Assembly (NCBI RefSeq): GCF_900106035.1
Contig: NZ_FNUC01000001.1
Coordinates: 62,001-126,000 of the forward strand
From: Jiangella alba
GTDB taxonomy: Bacteria; Actinomycetota; Actinomycetes; Jiangellales; Jiangellaceae
DNA: 64,000 bases
Direction: 5' to 3'
The notes beneath the pieces were generated by a model. The model searched no databases. It was not told where the DNA came from and worked only from the letters and a program-made list of their open reading frames with translations. This document shows positions 24,470 through 31,209 of this stretch, in pieces (within the stretch, counting starts at the first letter, position 1; each line of letters begins with the position of its first letter). The position numbers were made by a program, and so were the translations under genes.

Positions 24470-24688
24470 TCACCGTGGCGTCTCCGGCTCGTCTCCGGTG
24501 TCGTCGTCCGCCGCGGGTTCGAGCGCCAGCAGCGCGGCCAGCCAGCGGCCCAGCTGCTCGCCGGCCTGCGCCGCGGAGCCGCGCACCAGGCGGCCCTCGA
24601 CGTCACCGGTCGCCAGCATCCGGACCTTCAGGTCCTGGCCGTCCACCCAGCAGCGGACGACGACGACACACCAACGCGGACGGGGCAT
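24470..24688 (-). CDS. Small protein, possible first gene of the unknown operon
   Basis: The 72-residue protein begins MPRPRWCVVVVRCWVDGQDL and continues with VRMLATGDVEGRLVRGSAAQ, reading as two beta-hairpins followed by a helix (GEQLGRWLAALLAL) and an acidic tail (DDDTGDEPE). No family was recognised. It lies 58 bp upstream of the 731-aa gene on the same strand and 75 bp downstream of the response regulator end, so it is a plausible leader gene of the operon. The ribosome site is weak, and support comes mainly from codon bias and the protein-like pattern. Confidence 0.55.
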   Translation of the reverse strand: MPRPRWCVVVVRCWVDGQDLKVRMLATGDVEGRLVRGSAAQAGEQLGRWLAALLALEPAADDDTGDEPETPR

Positions 24689-24763
24689 GGGGGCAGCCTG
24701 CCGCCGCGGCGTCTGCCGCCCGTATCCCCACCCGTCACCCCCGCCGTCGCCGGCGCGGCGTGG

Positions 24764-25444
24764 TCAGGCCGGCGGGCGCGCGCTGACGAGGCCGGTCTGG
24801 TAGGCGATGACGACGAGCTGGGCGCGGTCGCGGGCGCCCAGCTTGATCATCGCCCGGCTGACGTGGGTCTTGGCGGTGGCCGGGCTGAGCGACAGCTCGG
24901 CGCCGATCTCGGCGTTGGACCGGCCGGTGCCGACGAGGGCGAGCACCTCGCGCTCGCGCTGGGTGAGCACGCCGAGGCGGTCCTCGGCCACCTGGTGGGC
25001 CGCGCGGACCGCGGTGAACTGGGCGATCAGCCGCCGGGTGATCTTGGGCGCGAGCAGCGCCTCACCGGCGGCGACGACGCGGATGGCGTGCAGCAGCTCC
25101 TGCGGGCCGGCGTCCTTGAGGAGGAACCCGCTGGCGCCGGCCTCGAGCGCGTCGAACACGTACTCCTCGGTGTCGTACGTGGTGAGGATCAGCACCTTCA
25201 CCCGTTCCAGGCCGGGGATGGCGGCGATGCGGCGGGTCGCCTCGATGCCGTCGAGGCCGGGCATGCGGATGTCCATGAGCACGACGTCGGGACGGGACTC
25301 GCGGCAGCGCTCGATCGCCTCGGCGCCGTTGGCCGCCTCGCCGACGACGTCGATGTCGTCCTCGACGTCGAGCAGGACGCGGAAGCCGGTGCGCACGAGC
25401 ACCTGGTCGTCGGCGAGGACGACGCGGACGGTGGTGGACGTCAT
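24764..25444 (-). CDS. NarL/FixJ-family response regulator
   Basis: The 226-residue two-component response regulator has a receiver domain at about 5-122, with the acidic pair in VVLADDQ, the phospho-acceptor Asp in DVVLMDIRMPG (about D57), and a conserved Lys in FLLKDAG. The LuxR-type HTH at about 155-215 reads LTQREREVLALVGTGRSNAEIGAELSLSPATAKTHVSR. ATG 25444 overlaps the end of the histidine kinase by 4 nt, so kinase and regulator are co-translated. The divergent MMPL exporter at 26770 is a likely target. Confidence 0.93.
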   Translation of the reverse strand: MTSTTVRVVLADDQVLVRTGFRVLLDVEDDIDVVGEAANGAEAIERCRESRPDVVLMDIRMPGLDGIEATRRIAAIPGLERVKVLILTTYDTEEYVFDALEAGASGFLLKDAGPQELLHAIRVVAAGEALLAPKITRRLIAQFTAVRAAHQVAEDRLGVLTQREREVLALVGTGRSNAEIGAELSLSPATAKTHVSRAMIKLGARDRAQLVVIAYQTGLVSARPPA

Positions 25445-26637
25445 CGGGCGGCGGCCTCGACGCGGTTCAGCGGCAGCCGGGCGGACACCCTGAAGCCGTC
25501 GCCGTCGGGGCCGGCCTCGAACGTCCCGCCGAGCAGCTCGCACCGTTCCCGCATGCCGGCCAGGCCGCGGCCCGGCTCGACCGGCGGGCCGGCCGGGGCG
25601 CTCAGCTCGCCGCCGTCGTCGGCGATCGACACCCGCAGTTCGCCGCCGGCCAGCTCGAGGCCGATGGTGACGCGAGCCGGCCCGGCGTGCCGGATGATGT
25701 TGGTGATGCCCTCCTGGACGATGCGGTAGGCGGCGCGGTCGACGTCGTCGGGCACCACCCCGGCGGGTACCGACCCCGTCACCGTGACGTCCAGCCCGGC
25801 CCGCCGCCCCACGGCGACCAGCTCGTCCAGCGCGCCCAGACTCGGCCCGGGCGAGCCGTCGTCGTCGCCGCGCAGCACCCCGAGGACGGAGCGCATCTCG
25901 CGCAGCGCGCGGGCGCTGGTCTGCTCGATCGTCAGCAGCGTCTCGCGGGCCCGCTCCGGCCGCTTGTCCAGCACGTGCGCCGTGACGCCGGCCTGCACGT
26001 TGATGATCGCGATGGCGTGCGCGACGGTGTCGTGAACCTCGCGGGCGATGCGCAGCCGCTCGGCGTCGACCCGGCGGCGGGCCTCCTCGTCGCGGGTCCG
26101 CTCGGCCACCTCGGCCCGCTGGACGGCGTCGGCGGCGATGACGCGGCGGGAGCGCACCGACTCGCCCAGCGCCGCGGCCATGATGGTGGCGCCGATGCGG
26201 AACGCCAGCCAGCCGACGCCCTGGGGGCCGTCGTCGGCCGTCGCGATCCAGACGACCGCCAGCACCGTCAGCCCGTTCGCGACCACGACCAGCGAGCGCC
26301 GCCCGTCGCCGTGCGCCGTCACCGTGTAGATGGCCACGAACAGCGACAGCCAGCCGGGGCCGTCGGGGAATCCGGACCCGAAGTAGGCGACGCTGACCAG
26401 GCCGGTCACGATGAAGACGGGGATCGGCCAGCGCCGCCGCACCAGCAGGACCATGCCGCTGAGCATGAGCAGCGCGTTGCCGGGGATGCCGAGCGCCTCG
26501 GCCGGCCCGCCCAGCTCGGGCTCACGCTCGATCGCCGAATGCGTGCCCTGCACCTGCAGCAGTGTGACGAAACCGGCGATCAGCACGTCCTGAGTGCGCG
26601 CCGACAACGTCGGGAGGCGCCGTACCAACCGCTCCAT
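25441..26637 (-). CDS. Sensor histidine kinase (HisKA_3 / HATPase, DesK-like)
   Basis: The protein has 398 residues from ATG 26637. Four to five membrane helices lie in residues 15-160 (DVLIAGFVTLLQV, ALLMLSGMVLLV, VFIVTGLVSVAYFG and others). The HisKA_3 dimerisation domain follows at about 190-260 with the phospho-accepting His in REVHDTVAHAIAIINVQAG. The ATP-binding domain has an N-box-like AYRIVQEGITNIIRHA and a glycine loop GRGLAGMRERCELLGG. There is no long periplasmic sensor, so it probably senses membrane stress or an intramembrane signal. It is coupled to the response regulator and divergent from the MMPL exporter. Confidence 0.92.
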   Translation of the reverse strand: MERLVRRLPTLSARTQDVLIAGFVTLLQVQGTHSAIEREPELGGPAEALGIPGNALLMLSGMVLLVRRRWPIPVFIVTGLVSVAYFGSGFPDGPGWLSLFVAIYTVTAHGDGRRSLVVVANGLTVLAVVWIATADDGPQGVGWLAFRIGATIMAAALGESVRSRRVIAADAVQRAEVAERTRDEEARRRVDAERLRIAREVHDTVAHAIAIINVQAGVTAHVLDKRPERARETLLTIEQTSARALREMRSVLGVLRGDDDGSPGPSLGALDELVAVGRRAGLDVTVTGSVPAGVVPDDVDRAAYRIVQEGITNIIRHAGPARVTIGLELAGGELRVSIADDGGELSAPAGPPVEPGRGLAGMRERCELLGGTFEAGPDGDGFRVSARLPLNRVEAAAR

Positions 26638-26769
26638 GGCAAGCGATGGTAGCGACGCCCACCCACGCCCGGCGTCGTCCACCCGGCGCAGCGCGCTACT
26701 CCCGGTGGCGTAGCCGGACGCGCTCGGCGGCGGACGACGGAGGCCGCGGCGCCCTTCGAGGATCACGGT

Positions 26770-28995
26770 ATGACGACTACACCGAAGCAGAGGCCGGGGC
26801 CGCTGGGGCGGCTGGCCGGCGTGGCGTTCCGGCACCGCTGGCGGGTGCTGATCGGCTGGGCGGCGGCGCTGGCCGTCGCCGTGGGGCTGGCCGCGGCGTT
26901 CGGCGGCGACTACGAGGTCGACTACTCCAGCCCGGGCAGCGACTCGCAGCAGGCGCAGCGGCTGCTCACCGACCGGTTCCCGGCGCAGGCCGGCGAGCCG
27001 GTGGACGTGGTCGTGCGCGCCGACGGGCCGGTGACCGACCCGTCCGTGCAGGCCGACGTCGGCGCGCTGCTGGACGAGCTGCGCACGCTGCCGCACGTCA
27101 CCGCCGTCGACGACCCGTACACGGCGCCCGGCGGGGTGGCGCCGGACGGCCGCACGCTGACGGCGCGGCTCAACCTCGGCGTCGACGCGCCGGAGAACAT
27201 GCCGGTCGAGGACACCGAGCGGCTGCTGGCCGCGGCGGAGGCGGCCGAGCGGCCCGGGCTGGACGTCGCGCTGGGCGGCGACACGATCCGCATCGCCGAA
27301 TCCGGCGAGTTCGGCAGCGAGATGGTCGGGCTGATCGCCGCGGCCGTCATCCTGCTGGTGACGTTCGGGACGGTGGTGGCGGCCGGCCTGCCGATCGGCG
27401 TGGCCGTCGCCGGGCTGGCGATCAGCTCGACGCTGGCCGGGCTGGTCGCGGCGGTGATGGACGTGCCCGACTGGGCGCCGATCCTGGCGTCGCTGATGGG
27501 CATCGCGCTGGGCATCGACTACGTGCTGCTGATGGTGACGCGGTTCCGCGAGTGGCGGGCGGCCGGGCTGGCGCCTTCCGACGCGGCCGTCGCGACGCTG
27601 GACACCGCCGGGCGGGCCGTCATGGTGGCCGGCGGCACCGTCATGGTGAGCATGTTCGGGCTGTTCGCGATGGGGCTGTCGTTCATGCGCGGCGCGGCGG
27701 TCGTGACGATGGTCGCCGTCCTCGTCGTGATGGCGGCCGCCGCCACGCTGTTCCCGGCGCTGCTCGGCTTCTTCGGCCACCGCATCGAGCGGTGGCGGCT
27801 GCCGATCGGGCGGCGCCGCGGCGCGGTGACGGTCGCCGAGGGCGGGCACGTGGCGCCGTCGCGGGCGTGGCTGCGGTGGAGCCGGCTGATCGAGCGCCGC
27901 AACGTCCTCGCCGTCGTGCTGGGCGGCGGGCTGATGCTGGCGCTGGCGGCGCCGTTCCTGGGCGCCCGCTTCGGCTTCCCCGACGCCGGGAACGACCCGG
28001 CCGGCCACTCCAGCCGGCAGGCGTACGACCTGCTCGCCGACGGGTTCGGCGCCGGCGCGAACGGGCCGCTGCTGCTGGTGGCGGACCTGCCCGGCGGCAC
28101 GGCCGACGCCGGCGCGCTGCCGGCGCTGGCCGACACCGTCGCCGCCACCCCGGGCGTCGCCGCCCTCCTGCCGCCGGTCGTCACCGAGGCCGGCGACGCC
28201 GCGCTGCTCACCGTCATCCCGTCGGGCGGGCCGCAGGACGCCGGGACCGAGGACCTCGTCCACACCCTGCGCGACGACGTGTTGCCCGGCGCCGATGTCG
28301 AGGTGCACGTCGGCGGTGTGACGGCCGCGGCGATCGACGTCAACGAGTCGATGGCCGACGGGCTGCCGCTGCTGATCGGCGGCGTCGTGACGGTGTCGAT
28401 GATCCTGCTGCTGGTGTCGTTCCGCAGCGTCGTCATCATGCTGACCGCCGCGGTGATGAACCTGCTCTCCGTCGCCGCCGCGTACGGGGTGGTCGCGCTG
28501 GTGCTGGAGGGCGGCTGGGTCGGGCAGCTGGTCGGCGTCGAGACGGAGACGCCGATGCCCGCGTACGTGCCGGTCGTCATGTTCGCGGTGCTGTTCGGGC
28601 TGTCGATGGACTACGAGGTGTTCCTGATCAGCCGCATGCGCGAGTCGTGGCTGCGCACCGGCAGCAACGCCCGCGCCATCGTCGACGGGCTGGCCGGCAC
28701 CGGCCGGGTCATCACCGCGGCCGCGGCGATCATGGTGACGGTGTTCGCGGCGCTGGTGCCGAGCCCGGACGTCGTGCTGAAGTCGCTCGGCGTCGGCATG
28801 GCGGCCGCGATCCTCATCGACGCGACCATCGTGCGCATGCTGCTCGTCCCCGCCGTCATGCACGTGCTCGGCCGGGCCAACTGGTGGTCGCCGCGGTGGC
28901 TGGACCGGCGGATGCCGCAGCTCTACGTCGAGGGCCGGCCGGAGCTCTTCCTGCCGCCGGCGACGGACCGGGAACCCGAGCCTGTGCGGACCTAG
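26770..28995 (+). CDS. MMPL-family RND transporter
   Basis: The 741-residue inner membrane protein has the duplicated RND layout. In the first half, a helix at about 25-45 is followed by a large extracytoplasmic domain (about 50-185) and a helix bundle (about 190-360) with SLMGIALGIDYVLLMVTRFREW. A second helix near 395-415 is followed by another outside domain and the bundle with FAVLFGLSMDYEVFLISRMRE. The intramembrane Asp-Tyr pairs in GIDYVLL and SMDYEVF are typical of proton-driven MMPL proteins. Related actinobacterial proteins export lipids or drugs. Its divergent partner is a DesK-like two-component system. Confidence 0.93.
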   Translation: MTTTPKQRPGPLGRLAGVAFRHRWRVLIGWAAALAVAVGLAAAFGGDYEVDYSSPGSDSQQAQRLLTDRFPAQAGEPVDVVVRADGPVTDPSVQADVGALLDELRTLPHVTAVDDPYTAPGGVAPDGRTLTARLNLGVDAPENMPVEDTERLLAAAEAAERPGLDVALGGDTIRIAESGEFGSEMVGLIAAAVILLVTFGTVVAAGLPIGVAVAGLAISSTLAGLVAAVMDVPDWAPILASLMGIALGIDYVLLMVTRFREWRAAGLAPSDAAVATLDTAGRAVMVAGGTVMVSMFGLFAMGLSFMRGAAVVTMVAVLVVMAAAATLFPALLGFFGHRIERWRLPIGRRRGAVTVAEGGHVAPSRAWLRWSRLIERRNVLAVVLGGGLMLALAAPFLGARFGFPDAGNDPAGHSSRQAYDLLADGFGAGANGPLLLVADLPGGTADAGALPALADTVAATPGVAALLPPVVTEAGDAALLTVIPSGGPQDAGTEDLVHTLRDDVLPGADVEVHVGGVTAAAIDVNESMADGLPLLIGGVVTVSMILLLVSFRSVVIMLTAAVMNLLSVAAAYGVVALVLEGGWVGQLVGVETETPMPAYVPVVMFAVLFGLSMDYEVFLISRMRESWLRTGSNARAIVDGLAGTGRVITAAAAIMVTVFAALVPSPDVVLKSLGVGMAAAILIDATIVRMLLVPAVMHVLGRANWWSPRWLDRRMPQLYVEGRPELFLPPATDREPEPVRT

Positions 28996-29015
28996 GCGAC
29001 AGCGGCAGGCGCAAG

Positions 29016-29055
29016 AAGCCCCGGTGTGGAGTCGTAGCAGCACACACCGGGGCTT
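29016..29055. terminator. Perfect 13-bp stem hairpin downstream of the MMPL gene
   Basis: AAGCCCCGGTGTG (29016-29028) and CACACCGGGGCTT (29043-29055) form a perfect 13-bp stem with a 14-nt loop, 20 nt after the MMPL stop codon. No long T run follows, which is usual for terminators in high-G+C actinobacteria. Confidence 0.65.
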
Positions 29056-29162
29056 AGCTGGGATCATGGGTGTTGACGCACCTAACCCAACCACGATCAA
29101 GCCTACTCGTTGACGAATGGCTTGTCTCGGTGTCATCCTGATGGGCTAACTACATCGGGAAT

Positions 29163-29198
29163 CCGCCCGAAGTAGTCCAGAAATGGGCTACCGGGCGG
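29163..29198. promoter_or_regulatory. Leader hairpin upstream of a 44-codon ORF
   Basis: CCGCCCG (29163-29169) and CGGGCGG (29192-29198) are perfect inverted arms around 22 nt, in a 200-bp stretch (29056-29249) of clearly lower G+C. It precedes a small ORF with a strong ribosome site. It could be a 5' leader structure or part of a small RNA. Confidence 0.3.
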
Positions 29199-29249
29199 GC
29201 TGTTGACGCGGTTCACTCGGTTGCCCTCAGCACTTGGGAGGAACACCCA

Positions 29250-29384
29250 GTGAGTCGTAGCAACGGGCGAGGACGTACGACGTTGGAGCGCTTGGAGAGG
29301 CTTCGACGTCACACCACGATCATGGGTCAGATCCTCCGGGATCTCTGGCCGTTGTTCGTGCTGGCGTTCTTGATTCGGATGTGA
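29250..29384 (+). CDS. Small 44-aa protein of unknown function
   Basis: A 44-codon ORF starts at GTG 29250 with an excellent ribosome binding site (GGGAGG, 8 nt upstream) and ends at a TGA. The N-terminal half is strongly basic (RGRTTLERLERLRRH) and the C-terminal end hydrophobic (LWPLFVLAFLIRM), suggesting a small membrane-associated peptide. The segment is too short for a certain membrane helix. It sits in lower-G+C DNA between the MMPL terminator and a terminator shared with ftsY, so it has its own transcription unit. Existence as a gene is inferred from the ribosome site and layout. Confidence 0.55.
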   Translation: MSRSNGRGRTTLERLERLRRHTTIMGQILRDLWPLFVLAFLIRM

Positions 29385-29429
29385 CCTTGGAGCGGGTCGG
29401 CTGAGAGGCCGGGCCGCCAGGGAGCGAAC

Positions 29430-29453
29430 GGGGACCGGCGAGAGCCGGTCCCC
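29430..29453. terminator. Bidirectional terminator between the 44-aa ORF and ftsY
   Basis: GGGGACCGGC (29430-29439) and GCCGGTCCCC (29444-29453) pair perfectly around a GAGA tetraloop. Flanking CGAA/TTCG extends the stem with one bulge. It lies between convergent genes, 8 bp after the ftsY stop on the minus strand. Confidence 0.75.
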
Positions 29454-29461
29454 TTCGTGCG

Positions 29462-30643
29462 TCAGGACTCGCCCAGGATGCCGTCGACGAAGGCCTCGGC
29501 GTCGAAGGGGGCGAGGTCGTCGGGCCCCTCGCCGAGGCCGACCAGCTTGACGGGGACGCCCAGCTCGCGCTGGACGGCGACCACGATGCCGCCCTTGGCG
29601 GTGCCGTCGAGCTTCGTCAGCACGATGCCGGTGACGTCGACGACCTCGCCGAAGACACGAGCCTGCACGAGGCCGTTCTGGCCGGTGGTGGCGTCGAGGA
29701 CGAGCAGCACCTCGTCGACCGGGCCGTGCTTCTCGATGACCCGCTTGACCTTGCCCAGCTCGTCCATCAGGCCGACCTTGGTCTGCAACCGGCCGGCGGT
29801 GTCGACGAGGACGGTGTCGGCCTCCTGCTCGATGCCCACCTTGACGGCGTCGAAGGCGACGCTGGCGGGGTCGCCGCCCTCGGGACCGCGGACGGTGACG
29901 ACGCCGACGCGGTCGCCCCAGGTGGTGAGCTGGTCGGCGGCCGCCGCGCGGAAGGTGTCGGCGGCGCCGAGGACGACGTCGCGGTCCTCGGCGACGAGCA
30001 CGCGGGCCAGCTTGCCGACCGTCGTGGTCTTGCCGGTGCCGTTGACGCCGACCACCAGCACGACGGCGGGCCGGCCGTCCTCGACGTGCCGCTCGGTGCG
30101 CAGCGCGCGGTCCAGCGCGGGGTCGACGAGCGCGAGCAGCTCTTCGCGCAGCAGGATGCGTGCGGCCTCGGGGCTCTGCACGCCCTCGACGCGGGCCCGG
30201 GTGCGCAGCCGCTCGACCAGCTCCTGCGCCGGCGCGACGCCGAGGTCGGCCGTGAGCAGGGTGTCCTCGATCTCCTCCCACGTCTCGTCGTCGAGACGCT
30301 CGCGCGAGAGCAGGCTCAGCAGGCCCTTGCCGAAGCCGGACTGCGAGCGGGACAGCCGCGAGCGCAGCCGGGTCAGCCGCCCGGCGGCCGGCTCGGGACG
30401 TTCGAGGACCGGCTCCTCGACGACGGGCCCGGCCGGCGCCTCGGGCAGCTCGACGTCGGAGATCGGCGCCCGCTGCTCCTCGACCGGCGTGGTGGCGTCG
30501 TCGCCGACCCCGGGCAGGACGTCGGTGCCGGGCCGCGGCGCGGGCGCCTCGACCTGGCCGCGCCGGCGGCGGGGCACCAGGAACGCTGCGAGGGCGATGC
30601 CCAGGACGACCACGACGGCTACGACGATGACGATGTACTCCAC
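29462..30643 (-). CDS. ftsY: Signal recognition particle receptor FtsY
   Basis: The 393-residue SRP receptor GTPase brings ribosome-nascent chain-SRP complexes to the Sec translocon. A membrane helix at residues 2-22 (YIVIVVAVVVVLGIALAAFL) is followed by an acidic Pro-rich A region (about 30-95), an N domain and a GTPase G domain. G motifs seen are GVNGTGKTTT (P-loop), DTFRAAAADQL, DTAGRL and TKLDGTAKGG. GTG 30643 is preferred over ATG 30652, since GAGG touches the ATG but lies 9 nt from the GTG. Located near smc as in other actinobacteria. ffh is not in the window. Confidence 0.97.
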   Translation of the reverse strand: MEYIVIVVAVVVVLGIALAAFLVPRRRRGQVEAPAPRPGTDVLPGVGDDATTPVEEQRAPISDVELPEAPAGPVVEEPVLERPEPAAGRLTRLRSRLSRSQSGFGKGLLSLLSRERLDDETWEEIEDTLLTADLGVAPAQELVERLRTRARVEGVQSPEAARILLREELLALVDPALDRALRTERHVEDGRPAVVLVVGVNGTGKTTTVGKLARVLVAEDRDVVLGAADTFRAAAADQLTTWGDRVGVVTVRGPEGGDPASVAFDAVKVGIEQEADTVLVDTAGRLQTKVGLMDELGKVKRVIEKHGPVDEVLLVLDATTGQNGLVQARVFGEVVDVTGIVLTKLDGTAKGGIVVAVQRELGVPVKLVGLGEGPDDLAPFDAEAFVDGILGES

Positions 30644-30701
30644 GGCCGCCATCCTCGCACGTTCTCAGTGCGGCGCCGGACCACCCGGCGCCGTCGTGCG
30701 C

Positions 30702-31037
30702 TCAGGCGGCGCGGTGGGTCACGCCGGAGGCGCCGCCGATGCGGGGCAGCGCCGCGGGAGCACTGGCCGGCTCCGCCTCCGGAGCGTCCGCGGAGTCCGC
30801 GGCGGCGGAGGGCGCGGGCCGGGTCAGGCGCCGGGCGATGCCACGGCGGGCGACGCGCAGGGCGTGGAACGACGCCGCGCGCCAGTCGTCCAGTCGGGCC
30901 ACCGCGAGGAACCGCCAGCGGCGCAGTCTTCGCCGCACCATGGCCGAGCCGGCCAGGTGGTAGTACGCGCCGACGGCCGCCAGCACGGCCGTCGCCACCA
31001 TCACGATCACCAGCATCGCCACGACTACTGCCGTCAT
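30702..31037 (-). CDS. Small single-helix membrane protein
   Basis: The 111-residue protein has one N-terminal membrane helix (residues 3-25, VVVAMLVIVMVATAVLAAVGAYY). A basic cytoplasmic segment follows (VRRRLRRWRFLAVARLDDW, RRGIARRL), then an Ala/Pro-rich tail. No domain was recognised. It lies between smc and ftsY on the same strand. The ribosome site GGGGG lies in the loop of a 7-bp hairpin whose arm includes the start codon (31036-31059), which suggests translational control. Confidence 0.7.
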   Translation of the reverse strand: MTAVVVAMLVIVMVATAVLAAVGAYYHLAGSAMVRRRLRRWRFLAVARLDDWRAASFHALRVARRGIARRLTRPAPSAAADSADAPEAEPASAPAALPRIGGASGVTHRAA

Positions 31038-31059
31038 GTGACACCCCCGTTGGTCACAT
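31036..31059. promoter_or_regulatory. Hairpin enclosing the ribosome binding site of the 111-aa gene
   Basis: ATGTGAC (31036-31042) and GTCACAT (31053-31059) form a perfect 7-bp dyad with a 10-nt loop. On the minus strand the loop holds the GGGGG ribosome site and one arm contains the first bases of the start codon. A second dyad, CACCTGC/GCAGGTG at 31075-31103, lies just upstream. Confidence 0.4.
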
Positions 31060-31209
31060 CAGTAACATCTTTCACACCTGCACCACCGACGGTAGCGCAG
31101 GTGCAACCCCGTCTCCCGAAAGACGCGCGGCGTGTCCGTCCGGTTGCCTCACGCGTCACAGGGGACCGTTCCGGTACCCCGCGAAGCGCGGATCATGCTC
31201 GGGCCGGGG

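Noticed and set aside
26638..29136. N-terminal extension of the histidine kinase frame to about 1230 codons
   Set aside because: The upstream part lies antisense to the MMPL gene and is His/Arg-rich shadow; a clear kinase start lies at 26637.
31036..31059. CRP/GlxR-type cAMP receptor site (TGTGA...TCACA)
   Set aside because: The half-sites match, but the spacer is 12 nt instead of 6, and the location over the start codon suits an RNA hairpin better.
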